From the NCBI GenBank assembly GCA_019262145.1, contig CP076745.1, forward strand, positions 55,093 to 119,092: DNA of 64,000 nucleotides, in the 5' to 3' direction. This DNA is from Candidatus Methanogranum gryphiswaldense. GTDB lineage: Archaea; Thermoplasmatota; Thermoplasmata; Methanomassiliicoccales; Methanomethylophilaceae. Shown here piece after piece: positions 16,570 to 26,394 of this stretch. The stretch's first letter is position 1. Every line of letters starts with the position of its first letter. A model generated the notes under the pieces. It made no database searches, had not been told where the DNA came from, and saw only the letters and a program-made list of their open reading frames with translations. The position numbers and the translations under genes were made by a program.

Positions 16570-18300
16570 ATGAGCACTAAAGGTGTAATTTACAGAGTCG
16601 CAGGACCTGTCGTGACCGCCACAGGGATCTCGCCCAAGATGTACGATGTCGTACATGTTGGTAACGAGCAACTGATGGGAGAGGTCATTAAGATCGTCGG
16701 CGACTATTCTATCATCCAGGTTTACGAGGATACCTCCGGCATAAAACCCGGAGAACCTGTTACAAATACAGGACTTCCTCTTGTTGCGGAATTAGGACCC
16801 GGACTTCTGGCATCGGTTTACGATGGAATCCAGAGGCCCCTCCCTGTACTCAGGGAGAAGATGGGAGATTTCATCTTCCGTGGTGTCGCAGCACCTGGAC
16901 TCGACAGAGACAAAAAATGGGAGTTCACTCCCGTTGTTAAGAAAGGAGAAGAGGTTGAGGCTGGCCATGTACTTGGTACAGTTATGGAAGGAACAATGCT
17001 TCACAAGATCATGGTTCCTCCTGCAATCAAGAAAGGAACAGTTACTGAGATCAAACATGGAATGTTCACTGTGGAGGACACAATTGCTGTCATCAATGGT
17101 GTTAATGTTCAGATGATGCAGAAATGGCCAGTCCGTGTACCAAGGCCTGTTTCTGACAAATATCAGCCTGATGTTCCACTGGTCACAGGACTCAGGGTTC
17201 TTGATACGATGTTCCCCCTTGCAAAAGGAGGAGCAGCTGCAGTTCCCGGTGCATTCGGTACTGGAAAAACAGTTACTCAACAGTCCCTCGCAAAGTATTC
17301 TGATGCACAAATAGTTGTATACATCGGATGCGGAGAGAGGGGAAACGAGATGACAGAGGTTCTTACAGAGTTCCCAGAGCTGGTCGATCCTAAGACCGGA
17401 CAGTCTTTGATGAACAGAACAGTACTGATCGCCAACACCTCCAACATGCCTGTAGCTGCAAGAGAAGCTTCCGTTTATACGGGAATGACCATTGCAGAGT
17501 ACTATAGAGACATGGGATATGATGTCGCACTCATGGCAGACTCCACTTCAAGGTGGGCAGAGGCAATGCGTGAGATTTCGTCCAGGTTGGAAGAGATGCC
17601 TGGTGAGGAAGGTTACCCCGCGTATCTTTCCGGACGTCTTTCCGAGTTCTATGAGCGTGCTTGCCGTGCAAAGACACTAGCAGGGGAGAATGGATCGATC
17701 TCAGTCATCGGTGCGGTTTCACCTGCAGGCGGAGACCTTTCTGAGCCTGTTACGCAGAACACTCTGCGTATCGTCCGTGTCTTCTGGGCATTGGATACAA
17801 AACTCAGAGAGAGAAGGCACTTCCCAACAATCAATTGGTTGACGTCTTACACAATGTATGACAAACAGCTCGCTGGTTGGTACAAGGAGAATGTCGGTCA
17901 GGATTTCCCTGCACTTAAGGCATGGGCCATGAAGACCTTGCAGAAAGAGTCCGAACTTCAGGAAGTCGTTCAGATGGTCGGTTCCGATTCTCTGCCCGAT
18001 GAGCAGAAGATAACACTCGAGGTCTCCAAGATGATCCGTGAGATCTATCTGCAGCAGAACGCATACCACCCGGTCGATTGTTTCTGCCCTCTCAACAGAC
18101 AGTACGTAATGATGAAACTCATCAAAAAGTACTCAGAACTCGCAGAGAAGGCACTTGTTGCAGGTGTGTCGGTTGATAAGATCGCATACATCCCAGCAAG
18201 GCAGAGGTTCAACCAGGCCAAATACGAAGAGAATGTCGACGCAGAGCTCGAGGCTGTCAACAAAGACTTTGACACTCAGTTCGCAGCATTAGGAGTGTAA
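16570..18300 (+). CDS. atpA: A1Ao ATP synthase catalytic subunit A
   Basis: 576-residue catalytic subunit. Domains: N-terminal beta barrel (1-70), the non-homologous insert typical of A/V-type subunits (about 110-190), nucleotide-binding domain and C-terminal helical domain. The P-loop reads GAFGTGKT (residues 227-234), whereas archaeal A subunits usually read GPFGSGKT, so both characteristic residues are conservatively changed. The GERGNEM and [17 protein letters not shown] motifs are intact. It sits directly ahead of subunit B. Confidence 0.97.
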   Translation: MSTKGVIYRVAGPVVTATGISPKMYDVVHVGNEQLMGEVIKIVGDYSIIQVYEDTSGIKPGEPVTNTGLPLVAELGPGLLASVYDGIQRPLPVLREKMGDFIFRGVAAPGLDRDKKWEFTPVVKKGEEVEAGHVLGTVMEGTMLHKIMVPPAIKKGTVTEIKHGMFTVEDTIAVINGVNVQMMQKWPVRVPRPVSDKYQPDVPLVTGLRVLDTMFPLAKGGAAAVPGAFGTGKTVTQQSLAKYSDAQIVVYIGCGERGNEMTEVLTEFPELVDPKTGQSLMNRTVLIANTSNMPVAAREASVYTGMTIAEYYRDMGYDVALMADSTSRWAEAMREISSRLEEMPGEEGYPAYLSGRLSEFYERACRAKTLAGENGSISVIGAVSPAGGDLSEPVTQNTLRIVRVFWALDTKLRERRHFPTINWLTSYTMYDKQLAGWYKENVGQDFPALKAWAMKTLQKESELQEVVQMVGSDSLPDEQKITLEVSKMIREIYLQQNAYHPVDCFCPLNRQYVMMKLIKKYSELAEKALVAGVSVDKIAYIPARQRFNQAKYEENVDAELEAVNKDFDTQFAALGV

Positions 18301-18304
18301 GTAT

Positions 18305-19687
18305 ATGGCAAACGCTAAAGTTTCCAAAGAGTACAAGACGATCTCTCAGATTGCAGGGCCCCTGGTCTTTGTTAAGAATACCGAGCCTGTTGGTTTCCAA
18401 GAGATGGTCAGTGTTAGGCTCTCTAATGGAACCATAAAAAGAGGACAGGTCCTCGATACGTCCAATGACATGGTCGTCGTTCAGATCTTCGAAGGTACTT
18501 CAGGTATCGACAGGGCGGCATCAGTCCGTTTCCTCGGAGACACTATGAAGATGCCCGTTTCAAAGGACATGCTTGGAAGGATCCTTTCAGGATCAGGACA
18601 GCCTCTGGATGGTGGAGCGAACATCATTCCTGAGAAAGAGCTCAACATTGAAGGATCGGCCATTAATCCTTGGGCAAGGGACAGTCCCGCTGATTTCATT
18701 CAGACCGGTATCTCTACGATAGACGGTATGAATACTCTGGTCAGAGGACAGAAGCTACCAATATTCTCGGCATCTGGTCTTCCTCACAATGACATTGCAT
18801 TGCAGATTGCAAGACAGGCAAAGGTCCTTGGAGAGAATGATGAGTTCGCCGTCGTGTTCATTGCGATGGGAATAACAAACGAAGAGAAACAGATGTTCAT
18901 GAAAGAATTCGAGAGGACCGGTGCACTGAAAAGCGCAGTGGTTTTCCTGAATCTTGCAGATGATCCCGCAGTCGAACGTATCGTTACGCCCCGTCTCGGT
19001 CTCACAACAGCAGAATACATGGCATTTGAACTCGGAATGCAGGTTCTCGTGATTATGACCGATGTCACAAATTACTGTGAGGCACTGCGTCAGGTCGGAG
19101 CAGCCCGTGAGGAAGTTCCAGGAAGACGTGGCTATCCCGGTTACATGTACACCGATCTTGCACAGCTATACGAGCGTGCAGGAAGGATCAAGGGCAAGAA
19201 AGGGTCCATTACACAGGTACCAATCCTGTCAATGCCCGGTGACGATATCACCCATCCCATCCCTGATCTGTCTGGTTATATCACCGAGGGTCAGATAGTT
19301 CTGTCAAGGGAATTGCACCGCAACGGAATCTATCCGCCAGTCAATGTATCTTCATCTTTGAGCCGTCTGATGAACTCCGGTATCGGAAAAGGTAAAACGC
19401 GTGATGATCACAAAGCAGTATCAGATCAGCTTTACGCATCATATGCGGAAGGTAAGGATCTCCGTGGACTCGTTGCGATCGTTGGAAAAGACTCCCTGTC
19501 TGCAAAAGACAGAAAGCTCTTGGACTTTGCGGACCTTTTCGAGGACCGTATTGTACGTCAGGGCCACGACGAGGATCGTTCCATTGAGAGCACCCTCAAT
19601 ATTGCCTGGGAGATACTCAGAGAGCTTGATGTTGATCAGCTGACAAGGGTCGATCGTAAGTACATCGACAAATATCTCAAGAAGTGA
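18305..19687 (+). CDS. atpB: A1Ao ATP synthase regulatory subunit B
   Basis: 460-residue non-catalytic nucleotide-binding subunit alternating with A in the head. The beta barrel with [17 protein letters not shown], the [14 protein letters not shown] segment in place of a working P-loop, [19 protein letters not shown], and [19 protein letters not shown] are all typical of subunit B. Length is normal. It follows subunit A by 4 bases and precedes subunit D by 5. Confidence 0.97.
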   Translation: MANAKVSKEYKTISQIAGPLVFVKNTEPVGFQEMVSVRLSNGTIKRGQVLDTSNDMVVVQIFEGTSGIDRAASVRFLGDTMKMPVSKDMLGRILSGSGQPLDGGANIIPEKELNIEGSAINPWARDSPADFIQTGISTIDGMNTLVRGQKLPIFSASGLPHNDIALQIARQAKVLGENDEFAVVFIAMGITNEEKQMFMKEFERTGALKSAVVFLNLADDPAVERIVTPRLGLTTAEYMAFELGMQVLVIMTDVTNYCEALRQVGAAREEVPGRRGYPGYMYTDLAQLYERAGRIKGKKGSITQVPILSMPGDDITHPIPDLSGYITEGQIVLSRELHRNGIYPPVNVSSSLSRLMNSGIGKGKTRDDHKAVSDQLYASYAEGKDLRGLVAIVGKDSLSAKDRKLLDFADLFEDRIVRQGHDEDRSIESTLNIAWEILRELDVDQLTRVDRKYIDKYLKK

Positions 19688-19692
19688 GTTAA

Positions 19693-20331
19693 ATGGGCAC
19701 GCATGACATCACACCGACCCGTTCCGTACTTCTGGACCTAAAAAGAAGGATCAAATTGTCCCAGAGTGGATATAAGATCATGAAGATGAAGAGAGACGGT
19801 CTCATCATCGAGTTCTTTGAAGTCATGGAAAAGGCCAGGAAGATGCGCGCAGGCGTCACTTCCGACTACGCCAATGCTATGAATAAAATAACCATAGCTC
19901 GCGCGGTGGAGGGAGAGATTGCCGTTAAGAGCGCAGCATACGCTCTTAAGGCAGACCCACAGGTCAGAGTGGGCAGCAAGAGCATCATGGGAATGATGGT
20001 GCCAAAGGTAGAGGCGACAGCGTCAATGCACACAAAGATAGTCGACAAAGGCTATGGTGTCATCTCTACCTCCCCCTATATCGAGGAGGCATCACAGGCT
20101 TTCGAGAAGCTTCTCGACACATTGGTCCGTGCGGCCGAGGTTGAGACCACGATGAGGAAGCTGCTTGACGAGATCGAGAAGACCAAGAGAAGGGTCAATG
20201 CTCTTGAGTTCAAGATAATACCTGATCTCAAAGAGTCTGAGAGATTCGTGAAGTTCCGTCTCGAGGAGATGGAAAGAGAGAATACAACTCGTCTCAAACA
20301 CTTGAAGAGGAAAGGAGAGGCCGTAGAGTGA
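19693..20331 (+). CDS. atpD: A1Ao ATP synthase subunit D (central rotor shaft)
   Basis: 212-residue rotor shaft subunit, an antiparallel coiled coil. It has the N-terminal TRSVLLDLKRRIKLSQSGYKIMKMKRDGL signature region (about residues 9-37) and the C-terminal RRVNALEFKIIPDLKE motif of the V/A-type D family. Its stop overlaps the GTG start of a small membrane protein by 4 bases. Confidence 0.96.
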   Translation: MGTHDITPTRSVLLDLKRRIKLSQSGYKIMKMKRDGLIIEFFEVMEKARKMRAGVTSDYANAMNKITIARAVEGEIAVKSAAYALKADPQVRVGSKSIMGMMVPKVEATASMHTKIVDKGYGVISTSPYIEEASQAFEKLLDTLVRAAEVETTMRKLLDEIEKTKRRVNALEFKIIPDLKESERFVKFRLEEMERENTTRLKHLKRKGEAVE

Positions 20332-20474
20332 AGTCATTCGGAGAACGCTGGGATGATATCCGCAAGGATCCCGTCAAACTAAAGAGGCTGTTTACAGCTG
20401 TCTGGGTAACAGCGTATTCGATGCTCATACTGGGGTTTTTCCTTATCGTTTGGGTCTTACTCACTGCGAGATGA
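20328..20474 (+). CDS. 48-residue membrane protein at the end of the ATP synthase operon
   Basis: Small protein starting at a GTG that overlaps the subunit D stop (GTGA), a classic coupled arrangement. Residues 1-20 are charged (MKSFGERWDD, then basic), and residues 21-45 form one transmembrane helix with Trp and Leu/Ile/Val. Methanosarcina operons end with a small gene, ahaG, after subunit D. This one occupies the same place, but I cannot establish homology. It may be an assembly factor or accessory subunit. A T-rich run (about 20500-20507) follows and may end the transcript. Confidence 0.7.
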   Translation: MKSFGERWDDIRKDPVKLKRLFTAVWVTAYSMLILGFFLIVWVLLTAR

Positions 20475-20561
20475 ATTAAACTTTTTAAAATAATCTCTTT
20501 TTTTTAGCATATATGACAATTAATGTTTAAAATTCTTAAAATATGCTAATTCGAAGTATAT

Positions 20562-21998
20562 TTATTTCATGAAATTTTTCATAACGGTTCTTCCAGTTCC
20601 AAGATGAACCATGGGCATTATTGCGGGATCTGGATTGAAATTATGCATTTTTTGATATTCTGTTTGGCTTTGCCAAGCTGACGCATTAATAAGTCTCACT
20701 CCCTTGTATTCTTTTGTTCCAGCGCCGTGAACATGTCCAGAAACAAATATATCTGGTACATTTTCCATAACAAGATAGTCCTTTTTTTCAGGTGCGAGTG
20801 CTGTTCTCTGGCCATACATGGGTGCAAGATGGCGCCTCACGGCCATATATTCCATTACTTTCAAAGGATCCTCATATGAGAGTTGTTGGACCCCTGCCAC
20901 CCAATCATCTATGCCCTTTCCATGATACGACAGTATTGTCCTTCCTTCAATTTTTAGATTAACAGGATTACCCACCATCATTATGTTCGAATCAAAAGAT
21001 TTTCTGAAAACATCTGGTAATGCGGGTTGAGGCTCAGTGATGCGAACTGCATCGTGATTTCCTGGATGTACGACCATTTTTATATGATCCGGAATCTCTT
21101 TGAGATATTCTGAAAGTGTTTCATATTGTTTGTAAATGTTGTTTATGGTAAGTTCCTCTTCCTGATCTGGGAAGATACCGATGCCATCCACAACATCCCC
21201 AGGAAAGATGATGTAATTCAGATTCAGATTCATGGAATTGGTTTTAAGCCATTGGATCATTTTTTTCCATTGTGGTTCTAAGAAGGTATAGCTTCCAACA
21301 TGTATATCGGATAGGAATGCGACGGATGAATTGGAATCTGATGGTATCCAACTGTTATTCGCTGGAATATCTGGCCTGTATATCTCGTTTGCAATGAAAA
21401 GGTCCTTTCTTGATGTAGGTTTTCCTGCGATTCCAATGACCTCATCATTCACATAGGTCTCAGTTATAAGAGGCGTATCTTTCGAGATAAGCACATTGCA
21501 GGATCCGGTATCATCTTCCACTTTGATTATGAAGTGTCCGTTTTTCGTTTCTTTTTTTTCATAGATGATACCGATTATCTTTGTGTCTCTATCGACCCTC
21601 ATCGCCTTTTCTATCGACATGGCAGAACCGAAGTCTCTCCGTCTTTCGATTATTTTTTTAAGTGCGAAATATCTGCTCTTAAAATAGTTAGCGAAATCAT
21701 TGATCTTCCCTTCACAGGTAGATTCTCCCGTTACATCTGTTCCAGCTACTACGGAAATGTCCCATTGAAATTTGTTATTGGGTTTTATGGTTTTTGGAGA
21801 TTCGAATATGACGGTATCTCCTGTTATTGCATTCATCACGTCTTGTTTTGTTAGGAACATGGAATTTTCAGATAGTTTTGACAGCACAGTATTCATGAAT
21901 TCCATCGGATGGGAATTGGAGAGTATCATTTCCAGAGCATCAGGAGAAAGGAAGATACTCTTCCTCGCGGCTTCGGATAGCACTTCGTTTTTCATCAT
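20562..21998 (-). CDS. polB: DNA polymerase D small subunit DP1
   Basis: 478-residue small subunit of the archaeal replicative polymerase PolD, carrying the 3'-5' proofreading exonuclease. An N-terminal helical region (about 1-75) is followed by an OB-fold (about 135-215), then the calcineurin-like phosphoesterase domain with SDIHVGS, FPGDVVDGIG, HPGNHDAVR, YHGKGIDDW and SGHVHGAG metal motifs. All metal ligands seem present, so the exonuclease should be active. The start is one of two adjacent ATGs. The large subunit DP2 is not in the window. Confidence 0.95.
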   Translation of the reverse strand: MMKNEVLSEAARKSIFLSPDALEMILSNSHPMEFMNTVLSKLSENSMFLTKQDVMNAITGDTVIFESPKTIKPNNKFQWDISVVAGTDVTGESTCEGKINDFANYFKSRYFALKKIIERRRDFGSAMSIEKAMRVDRDTKIIGIIYEKKETKNGHFIIKVEDDTGSCNVLISKDTPLITETYVNDEVIGIAGKPTSRKDLFIANEIYRPDIPANNSWIPSDSNSSVAFLSDIHVGSYTFLEPQWKKMIQWLKTNSMNLNLNYIIFPGDVVDGIGIFPDQEEELTINNIYKQYETLSEYLKEIPDHIKMVVHPGNHDAVRITEPQPALPDVFRKSFDSNIMMVGNPVNLKIEGRTILSYHGKGIDDWVAGVQQLSYEDPLKVMEYMAVRRHLAPMYGQRTALAPEKKDYLVMENVPDIFVSGHVHGAGTKEYKGVRLINASAWQSQTEYQKMHNFNPDPAIMPMVHLGTGRTVMKNFMK

Positions 21999-22081
21999 CG
22001 GTTGACCCCATTGCCCTCGTTGCCTAAATAATTTCTATCTGTTTCGGGAGCGTTAAAATATCAACAAAACTATGAGGACAC

Positions 22082-22468
22082 ATGGTAAGAGTTACGGTTT
22101 CGTGTCCCGTTTATCCAAGCGAAGATCCTAAAAAGGTCAGGGAGGCCATAGCTAGGATATTTCCCGGAATGGAATTGGAAGAGTCGAAATGGGGATTAAA
22201 GGGAGAAGGTTCCTTGGACAATTTTTCCAAACTAATAAGGAGGCAGGAGATATTGGACAGTACCAGAAACATGCTTTTCAAGGGAATGCACGGGAACAAG
22301 ACCACCATTCGTTTGAATAAACAGGTTGCGACAGTTGGTAAAGTGTCCTTTGCAGAACCGCGTGCGATACTCGGTAGCATAGATATCGTAATTGAGGATG
22401 ATGATCTAGAGGCCGTTATAGACAGGATCGCACCAGGTACTGTTGATGGTAGGGAAGTGTTCCATTGA
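22082..22468 (+). CDS. UPF0201 family protein (COG1931)
   Basis: 128-residue archaeal conserved protein of the UPF0201 family, related to a ribosomal L5-like fold and thought to bind RNA, although the function is unproven. Family features are VSCPVYPSEDPKKV at the N-terminus, the central RRQEILDSTRNML and the terminal APGTVDGR. It is translationally coupled (4-base TTGA overlap) to the following TIM-barrel gene. Confidence 0.85.
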   Translation: MVRVTVSCPVYPSEDPKKVREAIARIFPGMELEESKWGLKGEGSLDNFSKLIRRQEILDSTRNMLFKGMHGNKTTIRLNKQVATVGKVSFAEPRAILGSIDIVIEDDDLEAVIDRIAPGTVDGREVFH

Positions 22469-23223
22469 TAGGCATTTCCTGTACTGAGTTCTGTTCTAAG
22501 GATTTTGTAGGGACTTGGAAAGAGGTCAGTAATGACTTTTCTCATTGGGAGATATTTTCTGACGGAACGCATGCTGTTCAGAAGATATGCGGTGAATTTA
22601 TGGCGAACGTGAATGAATTCGAGATGTCCTATTCTCTTCACTCTTCTATTGCAGATACAAACGTGGCAGCGATCAATGAACGTATGAGAGAAGCGACCTT
22701 TATGGAATTCTATTCTGAGATCGAGAATTGTCAAATAATGGGCATAGATCTTATCACGATACATCCTGGTCTATGCAATCTTACCTGCAGTGCTTTAAGA
22801 GAGCGTTCAATAGAATGTGCCAGATTGACAATGAAAAGTCTAGATCGTGTATCTCAGGAGTATGGTGTAAAGATAGCTATCGAAAATATGCCGAATCTTT
22901 CATTCATGTTGGGTCAGACGGCGACAGATCTTTTCCATATTGTTGAAGATACGGAACTGGGTATTTGTTTTGATATTGGGCATGCCAATACAATGGGGCA
23001 GATCCAAGAAATGGTAGAGTTGTTTGATCGTAGGATCATCAATGTACATATTCATGACAATATGGGAGATAAGGATTCACACCTTACTATAGGCGAGGGC
23101 AATATTGATTTTCAGAAGGTCGTCCATCTTTTAAGGAATTATGCTGGCAATTATATAATCGAGGCTAAGAGCATCGAGTCCGCAGTCAAGTCGAAGAAGG
23201 TCCTTGAAGGCCTACTAAGTTAA
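22465..23223 (+). CDS. Sugar phosphate isomerase/epimerase-like TIM-barrel protein
   Basis: 252-residue protein of the xylose isomerase-like/AP endonuclease 2 barrel superfamily. Visible metal-site strands are ITIHPG, IAIENMPN (Glu), ICFDIGHAN (Asp, His), NVHIHDN (His) and a terminal YIIEAKS (Glu), matching the usual three-metal arrangement. It could be an isomerase or an endonuclease IV-like enzyme. The lack of strong DNA-binding loops and the short length favour isomerase. It starts at TTG overlapping the UPF0201 stop and converges on the CPBP gene with a 4-base overlap. Confidence 0.75.
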   Translation: MIGISCTEFCSKDFVGTWKEVSNDFSHWEIFSDGTHAVQKICGEFMANVNEFEMSYSLHSSIADTNVAAINERMREATFMEFYSEIENCQIMGIDLITIHPGLCNLTCSALRERSIECARLTMKSLDRVSQEYGVKIAIENMPNLSFMLGQTATDLFHIVEDTELGICFDIGHANTMGQIQEMVELFDRRIINVHIHDNMGDKDSHLTIGEGNIDFQKVVHLLRNYAGNYIIEAKSIESAVKSKKVLEGLLS

Positions 23224-24242
23224 TCTTTGATTTTTGGCAGCAATGTCAGACTATTCCATTCTGTTATGGCTTCATCTTTTTTCGGTATCCTTGTTGCTAT
23301 ATAAGCGCAAGCGAATAGTCCCAGCGCAATGAATGTGATCTCGCCTAGTACACTTATCGAAGGCACACCGACGTACATGAAACTTCCAAGATAATCTGTT
23401 AGGAAATGCATTATTATCGAGGCATATAGGCCGAACTGTACATACACGTATCCTAGAACTATTCCTCCGACACAGGTTATGATTGCCTTTGTCATCCCCC
23501 AACTGTAATAATGTGCCAGACCAAATATTATTCCAGAGAATAAAATCAAGATCAATGCGATCTTGTTCATTCCGAAACCTCCTAATAGGCATTTCATGGA
23601 ATCTAATTTTTTTGTTCTGAATAATTGTATGGCCATTATCGGTATGCCGATCATCATAACGCGAGATATTATCTCCTCCCAGACGGAGGCATTGGCAAGC
23701 ATGTAAAGCAGCTGTTCGTGAGTATATTCATCCATCCAGCTAGAGTCTATTTTTAGACCTAGATATATTGCAATGGCAAAATAAACAATCTGAACGAAAA
23801 TATCGGCACAAAAAAGAATCCCTACCCAGTAGATGGCGGTCTTCGTCAACTGGGTGTCATCTTTTTCCTTGGATAATTTCTTGATCCCTTTCAAGAATGT
23901 TCTTAATGCGTAAAATGTGCAGACAGATATTGTGATCACAATTAGTATCCAATAGATTTCTGCTCCCAATCCATGTATTGTAATCAATCTAATGGATTTT
24001 GGAATTATTATCGAAATACTTACTCCGAAATCACCTATTATTGAAAGTATCGCAGGAGCTTTGATCAAAAGTACTGCTATTTCGCAAATAAGATATATCG
24101 CAGTTATAAAAGCGATCAGTAACATTATTTTTTCGAGGAAGTTTCTTTGTCCTTTTTTCTTCGGGAATCTATAACCGCATGCACCACAGAATTGAGAACC
24201 GCGATCATAATACCCTTGACATTTATCGCATTGCGATTTCAT
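23220..24242 (-). CDS. CPBP-family intramembrane protease with N-terminal zinc ribbon
   Basis: 340-residue integral membrane protein with about eight helices. A short N-terminal zinc ribbon (CDKC...CGAC, residues 5-22) faces the cytoplasm. The C-terminal CPBP/CAAX (ABI) motifs are WEEIISR (catalytic Glu pair and Arg), FGLAHYYSWG and MHFLTDYLGS, giving the expected Glu and His set for a glutamic-type intramembrane protease. It is the last gene of a three-gene operon; its start overlaps the stop of the preceding gene by 4 bases. Substrate unknown. Confidence 0.85.
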   Translation of the reverse strand: MKSQCDKCQGYYDRGSQFCGACGYRFPKKKGQRNFLEKIMLLIAFITAIYLICEIAVLLIKAPAILSIIGDFGVSISIIIPKSIRLITIHGLGAEIYWILIVITISVCTFYALRTFLKGIKKLSKEKDDTQLTKTAIYWVGILFCADIFVQIVYFAIAIYLGLKIDSSWMDEYTHEQLLYMLANASVWEEIISRVMMIGIPIMAIQLFRTKKLDSMKCLLGGFGMNKIALILILFSGIIFGLAHYYSWGMTKAIITCVGGIVLGYVYVQFGLYASIIMHFLTDYLGSFMYVGVPSISVLGEITFIALGLFACAYIATRIPKKDEAITEWNSLTLLPKIKD

Positions 24243-24853
24243 CTCAAATCCTCTATATGCCTTAATATTCCGTCGACTCTTTCTGCCTCTGCCACCACCA
24301 AGATCGAGCGCCTGTATTTAGGTATGTCAAGTATCTGTTCGGCGATGTATTTCTCACGTATTTCGGAGACCTTTCTGTATCCTTTTACGCCGTTTATGTA
24401 GGCATCCCAACTTTTTACAAAGGATTCCGGTGAGGACATGTTGAATTTCTTTCTCATACCTTTTTTGGCGACTTTATGTTCTTTAACGAATTCGGTGGTT
24501 TTTATTGTGTTAATATACACGTCCGTAAAACTGTCCTCATCCATGTCTAAGGGTATGACATTCTTTTCATCTTTTTTGCATAGATCAACTAGTTCACAGA
24601 ATGCTGGACAGGGAAATTGGACTTCTCCAAAAACAGAAAGACGATCTGCATATACCAGATCCAGTTCGCTTACTTCATAATCATCAGAGAGTTCATCTCT
24701 TTTTGACAGTGCGATGATACTTTCTATGCTCAATGGTATTCCATATGCTTCATAATTTCCGTAGTTTTGTTTTACGGCCTCAGCTTCTGACGTGAGTCCT
24801 TGAATAATGGGCAAAATATCGATTTTGCAGTTATCAATGTTTAAGGAGATCAT
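24239..24853 (-). CDS. Unknown protein with a faint TraB-like C-terminus
   Basis: 204-residue soluble protein I do not firmly recognise. Near the C-terminus IREKYIAEQIL and then ILVVAEAERVDGILRHIEDL recall the ERD-x-YMA and VVGxGH-x-GI pattern of TraB/PrgY-type proteins. The key His/Gly residues are replaced, so this is at best a degenerate relative. The N-terminal half contains a CPAFCELVDLC cysteine cluster. It is coupled by 4-base overlaps to both neighbours (COG1395 regulator and CPBP protease), so the three probably act together. Confidence 0.6.
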   Translation of the reverse strand: MISLNIDNCKIDILPIIQGLTSEAEAVKQNYGNYEAYGIPLSIESIIALSKRDELSDDYEVSELDLVYADRLSVFGEVQFPCPAFCELVDLCKKDEKNVIPLDMDEDSFTDVYINTIKTTEFVKEHKVAKKGMRKKFNMSSPESFVKSWDAYINGVKGYRKVSEIREKYIAEQILDIPKYRRSILVVAEAERVDGILRHIEDLR

Positions 24854-25791
24854 TTTTTCGTACTCCTGGATTTCACCATATCGGTCAGTTCGTCTTGGTC
24901 GTCGATCTTTCTGAGTTCTTCCTTAGAAACTATGGCCGTGGTATCGATATTGTCGGCAGACGATTTCTTTTCGACTATCATAAGTGAATGTCTGCCTGTT
25001 ATTCTGGAGATCTCAGCAGCTACTAAGGCTCTTTGGATCAATTTTTCTTCTTCTGATCCAATACCAGTGAGCATAGTTATATCTGAATTTTTTGTAATCG
25101 CTTCGAACGGACTTTTTAGTACAGGCGTTATAGTGAATCCAATCTCTGCCATATGGTTCAGAGGTTGGGAGTTGATCTGTGTCTTAATGATGTATTCTTC
25201 TGTTTTTGTTTCACGTTTATACTCGAACGGATCCAACGGTTCGATTATTGGAACATTCAAAAATTCTTCAAGTCTTAGAGCAGCATCAATCATAGCTCCC
25301 ATTCCTGCCTCATACATCTGTATTGTGCGTCTTGATACGCCCGCGGTCTCTGCAAGCGTACCTAGGCTAATGTTATTTGATTCTCTGAGATCTTTGAGAA
25401 GGCCACTGGATATTTTTACATATAGCCCGCCGGGGGCTGCAAAAATGAACGGCGGAACTTCTTCAAGAAGGTGTTCAGCCAAGGTTTCGTTGGATATTAT
25501 GGGGATTTTGAATCTTGAATAAACAATTCCTCCTTCAAGTGGTCCTGAACTGGAATTTTCGCCTATGAGGAGTGGATTGGCCCCTAATGCATCTGCAAGG
25601 ATCTTCATTTCGTCTGCGTTGTCTCTAGAAAATGCATCTACATTTGTAAGGACTTTGATAATTAGCAATGTTTTATCCTTTTTTCCTACTATGTCGAAAC
25701 ATATGCTACGTAGAGCAAGTGCTGAAGATACATCGAAACCTGCCTTGGCAAGAATGGCTCGGGTGGTATTGATGAGTTCCTCTCTGCTCAT
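24850..25791 (-). CDS. COG1395-type archaeal HTH regulator
   Basis: 313-residue predicted transcription regulator. The N-terminal domain (about 1-110) has a restriction-endonuclease-like alpha/beta pattern found in this archaeal family. An XRE-type helix-turn-helix spans about residues 125-182, with SLGTLAETAGVSRRTIQMYE as the recognition unit. The C-terminal domain (about 200-300) is alpha/beta and unassigned. It heads the operon with the unknown 204-residue protein and the zinc-ribbon protease, which it may control. It lies downstream of the heat-shock operon, separated by a hairpin terminator. Confidence 0.82.
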   Translation of the reverse strand: MSREELINTTRAILAKAGFDVSSALALRSICFDIVGKKDKTLLIIKVLTNVDAFSRDNADEMKILADALGANPLLIGENSSSGPLEGGIVYSRFKIPIISNETLAEHLLEEVPPFIFAAPGGLYVKISSGLLKDLRESNNISLGTLAETAGVSRRTIQMYEAGMGAMIDAALRLEEFLNVPIIEPLDPFEYKRETKTEEYIIKTQINSQPLNHMAEIGFTITPVLKSPFEAITKNSDITMLTGIGSEEEKLIQRALVAAEISRITGRHSLMIVEKKSSADNIDTTAIVSKEELRKIDDQDELTDMVKSRSTKK

Positions 25792-25852
25792 AGAATATAC
25801 AGTGGTTGTTCTTCTATAAAAAGTATTTACTTAAAAATAAGGATTGGAGGTT

Positions 25853-25872
25853 GCCGGGATTTTATTCCCGGC
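25853..25872 (-). terminator. Hairpin terminator after hsp20
   Basis: GCCGGGA-6 bases-TCCCGGC, a perfect 7-bp stem starting 8 bases beyond the hsp20 stop. A TTATTTTT tract follows on the minus strand. It separates the heat-shock operon from the COG1395 operon. Confidence 0.65.
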
Positions 25873-25879
25873 ATTGTGG

Positions 25880-26365
25880 TCATTCGATATCGATCTTCTT
25901 TTTCATGTCCTTTGTACCAGCAATCTCAAAGATCACTTCCAGGATCCCGTTGTTGTATGTGGCACGTGCGGTCTCGGACCGGATTTCACATGGCAGTGCG
26001 AGAACCTTGGTGAATGTTCTTCTTGCAGTTTGTGCTTGGACAGAAAGTGAATCCTCTGTGCATTCAAGCACAATGTCTTGTTTTTGAACACCAGGTATTT
26101 CGAGAGTGACCCTAACGATATCGTTCTCGACGGTAATATCACTGAAAGGTTCAATGGTATTGGCCTCAAGACTGTACTCTTCTTTCGCGTTACCAAATTC
26201 GTGGAAATGTGGTACTCCATCAGGTCCCTGATACATCGTGTAACCATAGGTCTTGAAATCAAGATCGTGGAAGTTATTCATCTCAGAGAATATGCTTTCA
26301 ATCCTTTGGTTGAGGAGTTTGAAATCTTCTCCGAAGATGTCGTTCCAAATGTCGTCATTTTTCAT
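25880..26365 (-). CDS. hsp20: Small heat shock protein (Hsp20/alpha-crystallin)
   Basis: 161-residue small heat shock protein that holds unfolding proteins for refolding. The N-terminal region (about 1-65) is variable and aromatic-rich. The alpha-crystallin domain spans about 68-158, with VRVTLEIPGVQKQDIVLE and a YNNGILEVIFE consensus near the C-terminus. A C-terminal I-x-I anchoring motif is reduced to IDIE at the end. ATG at 26365 with AGGTGAT 5 bases upstream. It follows cdc48 by 29 bases on the same strand and is probably co-transcribed with it. Confidence 0.93.
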   Translation of the reverse strand: MKNDDIWNDIFGEDFKLLNQRIESIFSEMNNFHDLDFKTYGYTMYQGPDGVPHFHEFGNAKEEYSLEANTIEPFSDITVENDIVRVTLEIPGVQKQDIVLECTEDSLSVQAQTARRTFTKVLALPCEIRSETARATYNNGILEVIFEIAGTKDMKKKIDIE

Positions 26366-26394
26366 ATTTATCACCTGTCATCCTTTATTTTTGA

